Positions 50,833-60,009 of a stretch of DNA of 64,000 nucleotides are shown in pieces (position 1 is the stretch's first letter; each line of letters starts with the position of its first letter). The notes below the pieces were generated by a model. The model was not told the DNA's origin. It was given only the letters and a program-made list of their open reading frames with translations, and made no database searches. A program made the translations under genes and the position numbers. The stretch is from Bifidobacterium saguinibicoloris (lineage in GTDB: Bacteria; Actinomycetota; Actinomycetes; Actinomycetales; Bifidobacteriaceae). The stretch spans positions 1 to 64,000 of the forward strand of contig NZ_JAHBBF010000014.1 of NCBI RefSeq assembly GCF_019331725.1, written 5' to 3'.

Positions 50833-53800
50833 ATGGTGAACGAAGCGCATACCGTGGCGTCGAACCACGATACGAAGCCGTTGCGCGTGGGTTTGGACAT
50901 CGGCTCCACCACCGTCAAGGCGGTGGTGCTCGACCAGTCCGACTCCCTGTCCGGGACCCTGTTTTCCGACTATCGCCGTCATCACGCCAATGTGCGCGCC
51001 ACGGTCGCCGGGCTGCTCGTCGACATTCATAAGGAACTAGAGAACCGCGGCCGCGGCGACGAGCCGATCCGCCTCGCCATCACCGGGTCCGGCGGTCTCG
51101 CGCTCGCGGACAACCTGCACGTGCCGTTCGTCCAGGAGGTCATCGCCGAGACCGAGGCGATTGACAAGGAATACCCGCAGGCCGACGTCATCATCGAGCT
51201 CGGTGGCGAAGACGCCAAAATCACGTATCTGAAGCCCACGCCGGAACAGCGCATGAACGGCTCGTGCGCCGGTGGTACGGGCGCGTTCATCGACCAGATG
51301 GCCACCCTGCTCGACACCGACGCGGCCGGCCTCAACGAGATGGCGAAAAGCTACGAGAACCTGTACCCGATCGCCTCCCGCTGCGGCGTGTTCGCCAAGA
51401 CCGACCTGCAGCCGCTCATCAACGACGGCGCCGCCAAGCCGGACCTCGCCGCCTCCATCTTCACCGCCGTCGCCACGCAGACCATCGCCGGCCTCGCTTC
51501 CGGACGTCCGATTCACGGCACCGTGATCTTCCTCGGCGGCCCGCTGTTCTTCATGAGCGAGCTTCGCGCCGCGTTCCAGCGCGCGCTTGACGGCAAGGTC
51601 GACGAGTTCATCGTGCCGACCGACGCCCACCTGTACGTCGCATACGGCGCGGCCCTGCAGGCGGAGATCGACTCCGACGACGAAGGCCACCACTTCGAGG
51701 CCCGCACCTGCGAGGACATCCTCAAACGTCTGGACGAGCTCAAGAACCTGCCCTCCAACACCCCGACCATGCCGCCGCTGTTCCCGACCGAGGCCGACCG
51801 CGAGGCGTTCGACAAGCGTCACCACCGTGAGCACGTGCACATCGGCACGCTCGAAGGCGCGCACGGCCCGCACTTCCTCGGCATCGACGCGGGATCGACC
51901 ACCATCAAGGCCACGCTCGTCAACGACGACCGCGAGATCGTCTGGTCCTCCTACGCGAACAACGAGGGCAGCCCGCTGACCGCCGCCATCAACATCGTCA
52001 AGAAGATCCAGACCGAACTGCCCGAAGGCGCGTGGATCGCTCGTTCGTGCGCCACCGGCTACGGCGAGGGACTCATCACCACCGGTCTGCACCTCGACGA
52101 GGGCGTCGTCGAGACGATGGCCCACTATCGCGGCGCCGAAATGGTCAGCCCCGGCGTCACCGCCGTCATCGACATCGGCGGACAGGACATGAAATACCTC
52201 GCCATCACCGACGGCGTCATCGACTCGATCGCCGTCAACGAGGCCTGCTCGTCCGGCTGCGGTTCGTTCCTCCAGACCTTCGCGATGTCGATGGGACTCA
52301 CCATCCAGGAGTTCACGCAGAAGGCGCTCGCCTCCACGCATCCGGTGGACCTCGGCTCCCGTTGCACCGTGTTCATGAACTCGTCGGTCAAGCAGGCCCA
52401 GAAGGAGGGAGCCTCCATCGAGGACATCGCCGCCGGCCTGTGCTATTCCGTCGTGCGCAACGCCCTGTACAAGGTCATCAAACTGCGCGACTCCGGCGAG
52501 CTCGGCGACACCGTCGTCGTGCAGGGCGGCACCTTCCTCAACGACGCCGTGCTGCGCGCGTTCGAACTCCTCACCGAACGCGAGGTGACGCGTCCGAACA
52601 TCGCAGGCCTCATGGGCGCGTACGGCGCGGCCCTCACCGCACGCATGCACTACGAGGACGTCGCCGACGACGACCACGAGCACGTCGGTGTGGACGGAAC
52701 GGCCGTCGACGCGGCCGCCGCCGAGGAATCCGCCGCAGGTGACACCCCCAACGCGGACGCGCACGAAGGCGAGGTCGTCATCGACGGCGTCCACCACACG
52801 GCCTCGTCCATCCTCACCGGCGAAGCCCTCGACCACATGTCGATGACCACCGAACGCGACGTGTGCAAGCTGTGCCAGAACCACTGCAAGCTCACCATCA
52901 CCACGTTCTCCGACGGCTCCCGCTTCGTCACCGGCAACCGCTGCGAACGCGGCGGCGACGCGAAGAAGAAACGCTCCGACCGACCGAACCTGTACGACTA
53001 CAAGTACAAGCGCTGCTTCGCGTACCGCCGTCTCACGGACAAGAAGGCCACTCGCGGCGAGATCGGCATCCCGAGGGCGTTGAACATGTACGAGAACTAT
53101 CCGTTCTGGTTCACGCTCCTCACGTCCCTGGGCTTCAAGGTGATGATCTCCGGCCGCAGCTCCCATGAGCTGTTCGAGACCGGCATCGAATCGATCGCCT
53201 CCGAGAACATCTGCTATCCGGCCAAGCTCGTCCACGGCCACATCAAGTGGCTGCTCAACAAGGGCGTCAAAACGATCTTCTACCCGTGCGTGAGCTACGA
53301 GGACAACCTCGTGCCCAACACGGACAACCACTACAACTGCCCGGTCGTGGCGAACTATCCACTCGTTGTCGGCGCGAACATGCCCGAACTGCGCGACGAG
53401 GGCGTGCGCTACATGCACCCGTACTTCAACCTCGCCAACCACGAGCTCATGGTCGACCGCATCGTCGAGGAGTTCGCGTGGGCGAACGTGACGCGCGAGG
53501 AGGCGGAGACCGCCGTCAAGGCCGCCTACGCCGAGGACAAGGTCTTCAAGCACGACGTGCAGGAGGAAGGCCTCAAGGCCCTCGCCTACATGAAGGAACA
53601 CGACTGCCGCGGCATCGTGCTCGCCGGCCGTCCCTACCACATCGATCCGGAGATCAACCACGGCATCCCCGAGACCATCTGCTCGCTCGGCATGGTCGTG
53701 CTCTCCGAGGATTCGATCTGCGAGCTGCAGCCGGGGGAGAAGCTCAACCTCACCGAATTCCTCTCGAAGGGCGAGGAGGATCCGAGGAAGAAGAACGCGA

Positions 53801-55962
53801 ACGGCTTCCGCCACGTCGGCGACCGCAAGCTCACCGTCGCACGCATGCCGCTGCGCGTCACTAACCAGTGGGCCTACCATTCCCGCCTGTACGCGGCGGC
53901 CCACTTCGTCGCCTCCTATCCGGGGCTCGAACTCGTCCAGCTCAACTCGTTCGGCTGCGGCCTCGACGCGATCACCACCGACCAGGTCGCCGAGATCCTC
54001 GCCGACAAGGCCGACGTGTACACGCTGCTCAAGATCGACGAGGTCTCGAACCTCGGCGCCGCGAAGATCCGTCTGCGTTCGCTCAAGGCCGCCGTCGAGG
54101 AGCGCGAGGCCAACAAGGCCCGCGCCGCTAAGGCCGCGGCGGCAGCCGGCGCCGTCGACAAGCATGACCGTCCGCTTATCGACGACAAGACGATCGCCGC
54201 GAACTCCGCCGAAGTCGAACGGGAGCTCGAGACTCGACGCAAGGCGCAGGAACAGGCCGAAGCCGACCTCGCCGCCGCGAAGGCCGCGCTCGCCGAGGCA
54301 CAGGCCGCCGTCGACGCGGCCGAAGCCAAGGTCAAGGCGGAATCGTCCGCCATCTCCGACACGTCCGACGTCCCGTCGAACGCGCCGAAGTCCACCGGCT
54401 TCCGCAAAACCGGTTCCAAGGCGCCGACCCCGGGCCGTCAGATTCTGCTCGACACCACGATGGCCGCCAACCCGAAGCTCACCGAACGGATGCGTGCGGC
54501 GTCCAAACGCGCCGCCGAACGCGACATCGAGGACGCGCGCCTCGGCGCGCTCGGCGACGGCACCACCGGCGACGTGACCGGCAAGGGCAAGGCGAAGGGC
54601 AAGTCCGGCCACAACAACGCCACCATGTCCCGCTACGCGAAACGCCGCAAGTTCGTCAAGGACATGAAGAAGGACTACACGATCGTCGCCCCGCAGATGA
54701 GCCCGATCCACCTGTCGCTGGTCGAGGCGGTCATCCGTTCCGGTGGCTACAAGTTCGACGTGTTGAAGCACGCCTCCCGCACGGACGTGGAGACCGGCCT
54801 CAAATACGTCAACAACGACGCCTGCTATCCGGCCATCATGGTCATCGGACAGCTCATCGACGCGATCCTCGAAGGCAAATACGATCCGGACCACGTCGCG
54901 CTCGCCATCACCCAGACCGGCGGCATGTGCCGCGCCACCAACTACTTCGGCCTCATCCGCAAGGCCCTGGTGGACGCCGGCTACCCGCAGATCCCGGTCA
55001 TCGCGATCTCCACGCAGGGACTCGAGGACAACCCCGGCTTCAAGGCCACCGTGCCGATGCTTCACCGCGCCGTCAAGGCGCTGATCCTCGGCGACCTACT
55101 CATGAAGTGCCTCTACCGGGTGCGCCCATACGAGGTGGAGCAGGGGGCGGCGAACAAGCTGTACGAGCAGTGGGACGTCATCGTGCGCGAGACCATCGAG
55201 CACCACGGCTTCTCGAAGACCGCGGCGAAGACCCCGTGGCTCAGGAAGGGCTACCTGCCGTATCCGGTCCTCGCCAAGGAGATTGTCAAGAGCTTCGACG
55301 CCTTGCCGCTGAAGGACGTGCCCCGCAAGGTGCGTGTCGGCGTCGTCGGCGAGATCCTCGTCAAGTACCAGCCGGACGCGAACAACCACGTCGTCGACGT
55401 CATCGAATCGCAGGACTGCGAGGCCGTGGTGCCCGGCATCATGGAGTTCATGACCACCCGCCCGTACATCACCGACTGGAACGAGAAGAACCTCGGCATG
55501 GGCGGCAACCAGACCCTGTACGCGCTCATGCGCTGGGGCCTCGACCGCTACAACGCGCCGATCAAGGCCGCCATCGCGACCGCCCACGGCAAGTTCAAGC
55601 AGGACGATCCGATGCCCGAACTCGTCCAGAAGGCCGCCGAGGTCACGTCGATCGGCGTGCAGGCCGGCGAGGGCTGGCTGCTCACCGCCGAGATCCTCGA
55701 GCTCATCGAGCAGGGATGCCCGAACGTGGTGTGCGCGCAGCCGTTCGCCTGCCTGCCCAACCATGTGACCGGCCGCGGCATGTTCGGCAAGATCCGCCGT
55801 CTGCACCCGGAGGCCAACATCGTCTCCATCGACTACGATCCGGGCGCCTCCGAGGCCAACCAGCTGAACCGCATCAAGCTCATGATCGCCGCCGCGAAGA
55901 AGGCCCACAAGGCCAAGTTCGCCGACAAGGGCGAGCCGCAGGGCTTCGTGACCGCCGACTGA
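50833..55962 (+). CDS. giant fused 2-hydroxyacyl-CoA dehydratase activase/dehydratase-like protein
   Basis: The product is 1709 aa. Two BadF/HgdC-type ATPase domains come first: the first (about 16-290) has LDIGSTTVKAVVL and GSCAGGTGAF with Cys145; the second (about 345-620) has GIDAGSTTIKATLV and the cluster motif CSSGCGSF (Cys472, Cys476). A Cys motif CKLCQNHC (near 678) opens a DUF2229-type region, then an Ala/Glu coiled coil (about 1100-1170). The last 450 residues resemble the HgdB-like dehydratase component (NNDACYPAIMVIGQLIDAIL, QTGGMCRATNY). Related proteins use ATP to push electrons through a [4Fe-4S] cluster for difficult dehydrations, but the true substrate of this stand-alone fusion is unknown. 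The ATG at 50833 has GAAGAGG 5 nt upstream. The leader has TACAGT (50746-50751) and a small CTTGCG/CGCAAG hairpin. Confidence 0.87.
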   Translation: MVNEAHTVASNHDTKPLRVGLDIGSTTVKAVVLDQSDSLSGTLFSDYRRHHANVRATVAGLLVDIHKELENRGRGDEPIRLAITGSGGLALADNLHVPFVQEVIAETEAIDKEYPQADVIIELGGEDAKITYLKPTPEQRMNGSCAGGTGAFIDQMATLLDTDAAGLNEMAKSYENLYPIASRCGVFAKTDLQPLINDGAAKPDLAASIFTAVATQTIAGLASGRPIHGTVIFLGGPLFFMSELRAAFQRALDGKVDEFIVPTDAHLYVAYGAALQAEIDSDDEGHHFEARTCEDILKRLDELKNLPSNTPTMPPLFPTEADREAFDKRHHREHVHIGTLEGAHGPHFLGIDAGSTTIKATLVNDDREIVWSSYANNEGSPLTAAINIVKKIQTELPEGAWIARSCATGYGEGLITTGLHLDEGVVETMAHYRGAEMVSPGVTAVIDIGGQDMKYLAITDGVIDSIAVNEACSSGCGSFLQTFAMSMGLTIQEFTQKALASTHPVDLGSRCTVFMNSSVKQAQKEGASIEDIAAGLCYSVVRNALYKVIKLRDSGELGDTVVVQGGTFLNDAVLRAFELLTEREVTRPNIAGLMGAYGAALTARMHYEDVADDDHEHVGVDGTAVDAAAAEESAAGDTPNADAHEGEVVIDGVHHTASSILTGEALDHMSMTTERDVCKLCQNHCKLTITTFSDGSRFVTGNRCERGGDAKKKRSDRPNLYDYKYKRCFAYRRLTDKKATRGEIGIPRALNMYENYPFWFTLLTSLGFKVMISGRSSHELFETGIESIASENICYPAKLVHGHIKWLLNKGVKTIFYPCVSYEDNLVPNTDNHYNCPVVANYPLVVGANMPELRDEGVRYMHPYFNLANHELMVDRIVEEFAWANVTREEAETAVKAAYAEDKVFKHDVQEEGLKALAYMKEHDCRGIVLAGRPYHIDPEINHGIPETICSLGMVVLSEDSICELQPGEKLNLTEFLSKGEEDPRKKNANGFRHVGDRKLTVARMPLRVTNQWAYHSRLYAAAHFVASYPGLELVQLNSFGCGLDAITTDQVAEILADKADVYTLLKIDEVSNLGAAKIRLRSLKAAVEEREANKARAAKAAAAAGAVDKHDRPLIDDKTIAANSAEVERELETRRKAQEQAEADLAAAKAALAEAQAAVDAAEAKVKAESSAISDTSDVPSNAPKSTGFRKTGSKAPTPGRQILLDTTMAANPKLTERMRAASKRAAERDIEDARLGALGDGTTGDVTGKGKAKGKSGHNNATMSRYAKRRKFVKDMKKDYTIVAPQMSPIHLSLVEAVIRSGGYKFDVLKHASRTDVETGLKYVNNDACYPAIMVIGQLIDAILEGKYDPDHVALAITQTGGMCRATNYFGLIRKALVDAGYPQIPVIAISTQGLEDNPGFKATVPMLHRAVKALILGDLLMKCLYRVRPYEVEQGAANKLYEQWDVIVRETIEHHGFSKTAAKTPWLRKGYLPYPVLAKEIVKSFDALPLKDVPRKVRVGVVGEILVKYQPDANNHVVDVIESQDCEAVVPGIMEFMTTRPYITDWNEKNLGMGGNQTLYALMRWGLDRYNAPIKAAIATAHGKFKQDDPMPELVQKAAEVTSIGVQAGEGWLLTAEILELIEQGCPNVVCAQPFACLPNHVTGRGMFGKIRRLHPEANIVSIDYDPGASEANQLNRIKLMIAAAKKAHKAKFADKGEPQGFVTAD

Positions 55963-55982
55963 CGTTCTGGGAAGGACCCGTC

Positions 55983-57017
55983 ATGACAGCAGGGAACGGA
56001 GCCTCCGGCCATCCCAGTCGCCACGCATTCGTCGTCGCGTGCCTGATGTTCGCCGCCGTCATGGCCGTTCTGGTGTTCGCGTTGAAATTCGACGCCGGTC
56101 TGTCCGCCATCGCGGCCTTCGTCTGCGCCGTATACACCTTCTTCATGCAGCGGATGTCATACGCCGTCCTGAACGCCGATCTGGAGGACGATGCGGTGTT
56201 CGCCAGGCAGGTGCGCCGTGCACACCGCATGCCTTATGCGGGACTGGTGCTGTGCGTCGTGCTGTCCTTGCCGATCGGCATGGCTGTGGGCGCCTCGCAT
56301 ATCAGCTGGTCCGATCTGGACCAATTGCAGAGCGTCATGACCGTCGACCGGCAGATCGCCGCGTATGAGAGCCATTACGGCGAAGGGGCGTACGAAAGGG
56401 CCCGCCTCAAGAAGGGGATGGGCGAATCGGAGTTCGCGGACTACATGTTCGGCATCGACCGCTTCTACGCGCTCCGTGCGGTGACCAATCCGTTGGCGTT
56501 GGGCGGCGAGGCGTTCTGGGGCGCGTTGGCGTGCTCGCTGCTGCTCGTCGGCGCCTTGGAGGTCCCCGCGACGAACATCGGGCTGGATCCCATCATGGAG
56601 GACATCCGGACCCGTGGCGGGACGCCGGGGAAGCCGGAATCCGCTGGCGGAGACGGGAACGATGGCGGATCGGGCGACGGTGGCGGGAACGGCGGGAACG
56701 GTGGTGACGGCGGTCGGAAGCGCCACGGAAAGCACGAACGCCGGAACATCACCGGCGAGGACGATTCCGGACTGGATTTCACCGCGATGCCGGAAGACAC
56801 CCACGCGATGGTGAGGAAAAGCCTGGGCACGCCCGGAGTGCACGTCACCGAGGGCATGAGGATGGAGACGACCGGTTCGCCGCGCGCCGATGCCATCGCC
56901 GCCATGCTGCAGGGGATCGCGCTGTGGCACGTCCGCAAGGGATTGGTGATGCTGCTCGTGTTCGGCGGCTGGGCCGTGCTCGCCATGGTCGGGGTGTTCT
57001 TCAATCTGGTGACCTGA
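55983..57017 (+). CDS. membrane protein with Gly-rich loop, function unknown
   Basis: The product is 344 aa. Two N-terminal membrane helices (about 14-52), a third near 85-105, a fourth near 168-185 and a last one at the C-terminus (about 318-340) are seen. A Gly/Asp/Asn-rich loop with repeated GGNGGNGGDGG lies at about 215-245. No known family is recognised. It starts 20 bases after the giant dehydratase-like gene with GGAAGG upstream, so it is probably in the same operon. The 146 bases that follow carry the promoter region of gshA. Confidence 0.65.
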   Translation: MTAGNGASGHPSRHAFVVACLMFAAVMAVLVFALKFDAGLSAIAAFVCAVYTFFMQRMSYAVLNADLEDDAVFARQVRRAHRMPYAGLVLCVVLSLPIGMAVGASHISWSDLDQLQSVMTVDRQIAAYESHYGEGAYERARLKKGMGESEFADYMFGIDRFYALRAVTNPLALGGEAFWGALACSLLLVGALEVPATNIGLDPIMEDIRTRGGTPGKPESAGGDGNDGGSGDGGGNGGNGGDGGRKRHGKHERRNITGEDDSGLDFTAMPEDTHAMVRKSLGTPGVHVTEGMRMETTGSPRADAIAAMLQGIALWHVRKGLVMLLVFGGWAVLAMVGVFFNLVT

Positions 57018-57163
57018 TCTCGGGATTGCCATCGGTTCCCGATCCTTCGTCCCGCGGAATCGGGAACCGGAAGAGACTCCGCGCACCCGCTATCGGAAAA
57101 AGATATAGCCGATTGACGGGCGTTCGGCGGGCCGTGTAGGCCGGCTCGCATACCATACCGGTT

Positions 57164-58441
57164 ATGGTCACTCCCAGAATCAGCTATGCGCATTTGCTCG
57201 CCAAGCCGAACCCGAAGCATGTCGAAAGCCTCCTGAAGTTCTTCGAGGCCGGACGCTCCAAGCGCGGCACCGGCGGCTTCGGCGTCGAGATCGAGCACCT
57301 GCCCGTGCACAACGCCGACGACACCGCCGTGAGCTACTACGAGCCGAACGGCATCGAGACGTTCCTCAAGCGCATCGCGCCCTTCTATGATTCCGAGAAG
57401 GAATACTGGGAGAACGGGCATCTCGTGGGTCTCGCCCGCGAGGGCGTCGCCGTCTCTCTCGAACCGGGCGGCCAGATCGAGACGTCCATCGGCATCCTGC
57501 ACAAGCCTGAGGATCTCAACCAGCTGTACGGCCAGTTCCGCCGCGAGGCCGACCCCATTCTCGAGGAACTCGGATTCCGCCTCGTCAACTACGGCTACCA
57601 GCCCAAGTCCAGCTACGCGGACGTGCCGGTCAACCCCAAGGACCGCTACGATGCGATGACCGACTACCTGGGCCGCGTCGGACAGTTCGGCCCGTGCATG
57701 ATGCGCTGCTCCGCCTCCACGCAGGTGAGCATCGACTTCGTCGACGAGAAGGACGCGATCGACAAGATGCGCGTCGGCACCGCCATCGGGCCGATCCTCG
57801 CATGGTTCTTCCGCAACACCCCGTACTTCGAGGGGCGTGTCAACCCGTATCCGCTGCTGCGCCAGCGCATGTGGGACTACCTCGACTTCCAGCGCACGAA
57901 CGTGATCCCGGGACTCTACGACCAGCGCTTCGGCTGGGAGGACTACGCCGTCGACGTGCTGTCCACGCCGCTCATGTTCGCCGACCTCACGCACACGCCC
58001 GAAGCGGTCGCCTCCGGCGTGAGCCGCAAGGAGCTGCATCGTGCGGCGTTCCGCGAGAACGCGGGCGACGTCTACCCGGACCGCGAGCTCAACAAGTACG
58101 AGATCAACCACATCATCTCCACGCACTTCAACGATGTGCGCCTCAAGAACTTCATCGAATTCCGCCATTGGGACTCGCTGCCGATCGAACGCGCCGAGCG
58201 CCTGACCGAGATCATCAACTCGCTGTACTACGTGCCGGCCAACCGCATCCGCCTCGAAAGCTACTTCGACGGGCTCACCGAGGAGGACGTGTTCGAGGCC
58301 AAGGCCAACATCCAGGCCCATGGCCGCGAATCCAACCCGTACGGCCAGCCGCTCGACTTCTGGCGCGAGTTCCTCGGCCTCGAGGGTCTGCTCGACGACA
58401 TCCCCGGCGATCCGAAGCACCCCGAGGTGTTCCAGCGCTGA
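57164..58441 (+). CDS. gshA: glutamate-cysteine ligase-like protein (GCS2 family)
   Basis: The product is 425 aa. The GCS2 ATP-grasp-like fold of the plant/actinobacterial type is indicated by GFGVEIEHLPV near the start, EPGGQIETSIG (the metal/substrate loop), MMRCSASTQVSIDF and the C-terminal EFRHWDSLPIER. It would join glutamate and cysteine to gamma-glutamylcysteine. No glutathione synthetase gene is adjacent, so gamma-glutamylcysteine itself or another amide may be the product. The ATG is preceded by TACCAT exactly 7 nt upstream and by no ribosome site, suggesting a leaderless mRNA. A strong terminator follows. Confidence 0.87.
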   Translation: MVTPRISYAHLLAKPNPKHVESLLKFFEAGRSKRGTGGFGVEIEHLPVHNADDTAVSYYEPNGIETFLKRIAPFYDSEKEYWENGHLVGLAREGVAVSLEPGGQIETSIGILHKPEDLNQLYGQFRREADPILEELGFRLVNYGYQPKSSYADVPVNPKDRYDAMTDYLGRVGQFGPCMMRCSASTQVSIDFVDEKDAIDKMRVGTAIGPILAWFFRNTPYFEGRVNPYPLLRQRMWDYLDFQRTNVIPGLYDQRFGWEDYAVDVLSTPLMFADLTHTPEAVASGVSRKELHRAAFRENAGDVYPDRELNKYEINHIISTHFNDVRLKNFIEFRHWDSLPIERAERLTEIINSLYYVPANRIRLESYFDGLTEEDVFEAKANIQAHGRESNPYGQPLDFWREFLGLEGLLDDIPGDPKHPEVFQR

Positions 58442-58454
58442 TTCTTCTGGTTGC

Positions 58455-58495
58455 GATGGCCCCGCGACGTCTCCACTGAACGTCGCGGGGCCATC
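58455..58495. terminator. bidirectional terminator between gshA and the DUF4143 gene
   Basis: GATGGCCCCGCGACGT (58455-58470) pairs perfectly, over 16 bp, with ACGTCGCGGGGCCATC (58480-58495) around 9 nt. It serves both converging genes. Confidence 0.85.
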
Positions 58496-58496
58496 G

Positions 58497-59771
58497 TCAT
58501 TCGCCGCGGAGCAGCCAGTCCTTGGCATTGACGACGGTGATGCCCTCGTCGCTGATGCCGGCCGAATACGGGTCGAGCGTGATGATCATCCGCGGGAACG
58601 CGTCGGTGAGCGCCAGAAGAGGGGCGAACTCGCGGGCGCGGGTGGTTTCGTCCAGCAGACTCGCGGTGACTTGGATGTACAGCTTCCGAGTGCCCGCCGA
58701 TTCCACTCGGCTGGCTATGAAGTCGATCTCCGCCTTGTCACTGGTACCGATGCTGACCGAATATCCACGGCGGACCAGCTCCATATACACGGCGCATTCC
58801 AATCTCGCGCCGACATCGCGGGGGGAGAATCCGGTGACGAGCCCCCGGAATCCGTTGTCCACCGGATAGTACTTGCTGAGCGGACGCAGCACGGTCCTGC
58901 CCTGCATGCCCTCCTGTTCGGCACGATACAGCAGGAAGGCGCGGCTCAGCGCTTCGACCTGACTGGAGACGGTTCCCGTGCTGATGGGATGGCCGGCGCT
59001 GGTTAGGGTGTTGGCTACGTTGCGCGCGGAGAACAGTGAACCCGAAGTCGAGAACAGGAACCGGCTCAGTTTCTCCAACCCGTCCAGATCGCGTATGCCG
59101 TATCGTTGCGCCACATCCTTGAACAGGATGGAGCGGTAGATGTCGCGCAGTTCCGCGCCGATGGTTTCGGCGGTGCGCGTACGCAATGCGAACAGGCCGG
59201 GCATGCCGCCATACAACAGGTATTCGGCGAGCAGATCGTCGTCGGAGGCACCTCCCGTATCCGTCAGGGTGTGCGCGAAATCGAGGTATTCGCCGAACGA
59301 CAACGGGAAAGCCGGAATCTCGATATACCGGCCGGTCAGGTAGGTGGCGAGATCGCTGGAGAGCAGGTTGGCATTGGATCCGGTGATGTAGACGTCGGTG
59401 CGTTCACGGGTGTGCAGACGTCGTACCACTTTCTCCCATCCGGGAACATCCTGGATCTCATCCAACATCACGGTGAACGGGTATGCCTCATCGGCTTCGG
59501 CGGCAGCCCGGATGAGCTCCTCGTGAAGGTCCGCGGCATCGTAGTCGAGGGGGATATCGAATGCGTCGAATCGCTTGTAGAACAGATTCCGATCTGGAAC
59601 GCCGTCCGCGGCCAGCGTGTCGGCAAGCATGGCGAGGGCGGTCGATTTGCCGCAGCGTCTGACTCCGATGATGACCTTGACGTCGGGTGTGTCGCGGTGG
59701 GCGAGTATGCGCCTCAGCAGCTCCGGTCGTGGGAGATAGCGCATCGCGTCCTGTTCGTTTCGGCTGGTCAT
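58497..59771 (-). CDS. ATP-binding protein of the AAA/DUF4143 family
   Basis: The product is 424 aa. The ATPase domain has Walker A GVRRCGKST (37-45), Walker B VMLDEIQDVPGWEKVVR and a sensor YITGSNANLLS. The C-terminal DUF4143 domain follows (YSVSIGTSDKAEIDFIASR), which resembles a PD-(D/E)XK-type nuclease fold. These proteins are scattered, often strain-specific and of unclear role, possibly defence or mobile-element related. The ATG at 59771 has GAGG 5 nt upstream; a GTG lies 1 codon earlier. Its promoter DNA is far richer in A/T than the surroundings and holds inverted repeats, suggesting acquired DNA. Confidence 0.85.
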   Translation of the reverse strand: MTSRNEQDAMRYLPRPELLRRILAHRDTPDVKVIIGVRRCGKSTALAMLADTLAADGVPDRNLFYKRFDAFDIPLDYDAADLHEELIRAAAEADEAYPFTVMLDEIQDVPGWEKVVRRLHTRERTDVYITGSNANLLSSDLATYLTGRYIEIPAFPLSFGEYLDFAHTLTDTGGASDDDLLAEYLLYGGMPGLFALRTRTAETIGAELRDIYRSILFKDVAQRYGIRDLDGLEKLSRFLFSTSGSLFSARNVANTLTSAGHPISTGTVSSQVEALSRAFLLYRAEQEGMQGRTVLRPLSKYYPVDNGFRGLVTGFSPRDVGARLECAVYMELVRRGYSVSIGTSDKAEIDFIASRVESAGTRKLYIQVTASLLDETTRAREFAPLLALTDAFPRMIITLDPYSAGISDEGITVVNAKDWLLRGE

Positions 59772-59789
59772 CACGGCCTCAATTCGATG

Positions 59790-59855
59790 AAATCGTCAAA
59801 TATAATGCTCAATTGTAAATTATCAATCAAAGTTGTCCAATACATTTGACGATTT
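59790..59855. promoter_or_regulatory. AT-rich divergent regulatory region with 15-base inverted repeats
   Basis: AAATCGTCAAATATA (59790-59804) and TACATTTGACGATTT (59841-59855) are inverted copies with one mismatch, 36 bases apart. They flank an AT-rich core (59805-59840) between the DUF4143 and GH3 genes. Twin operators for one regulator, or the ends of an inserted piece, are both possible. Confidence 0.55.
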
Positions 59856-60009
59856 GGTCTCATGGTGGGATGGTTGTCGAGCTTCACTCGTCTTCGCCTC
59901 CGATGCCGGCGTCTTCGCCGTCGACCGCCGATTGCGCGCGTCCGACACGACGCGTGGGTGATAATGGGCGGTGGACCCGCCGACGCGTCCAAGGAAGGAA
60001 GACGACACG

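Noticed and set aside
51037..55065. Very long open frame opposite the dehydratase-like gene, and similar ones opposite the FN3 (9830-13057) and AdnA-like (17677-21033) genes
   Set aside because: High-GC coding DNA leaves long antisense frames; these have no ribosome site, no domain and an Arg/Gly/Val-rich shadow composition.
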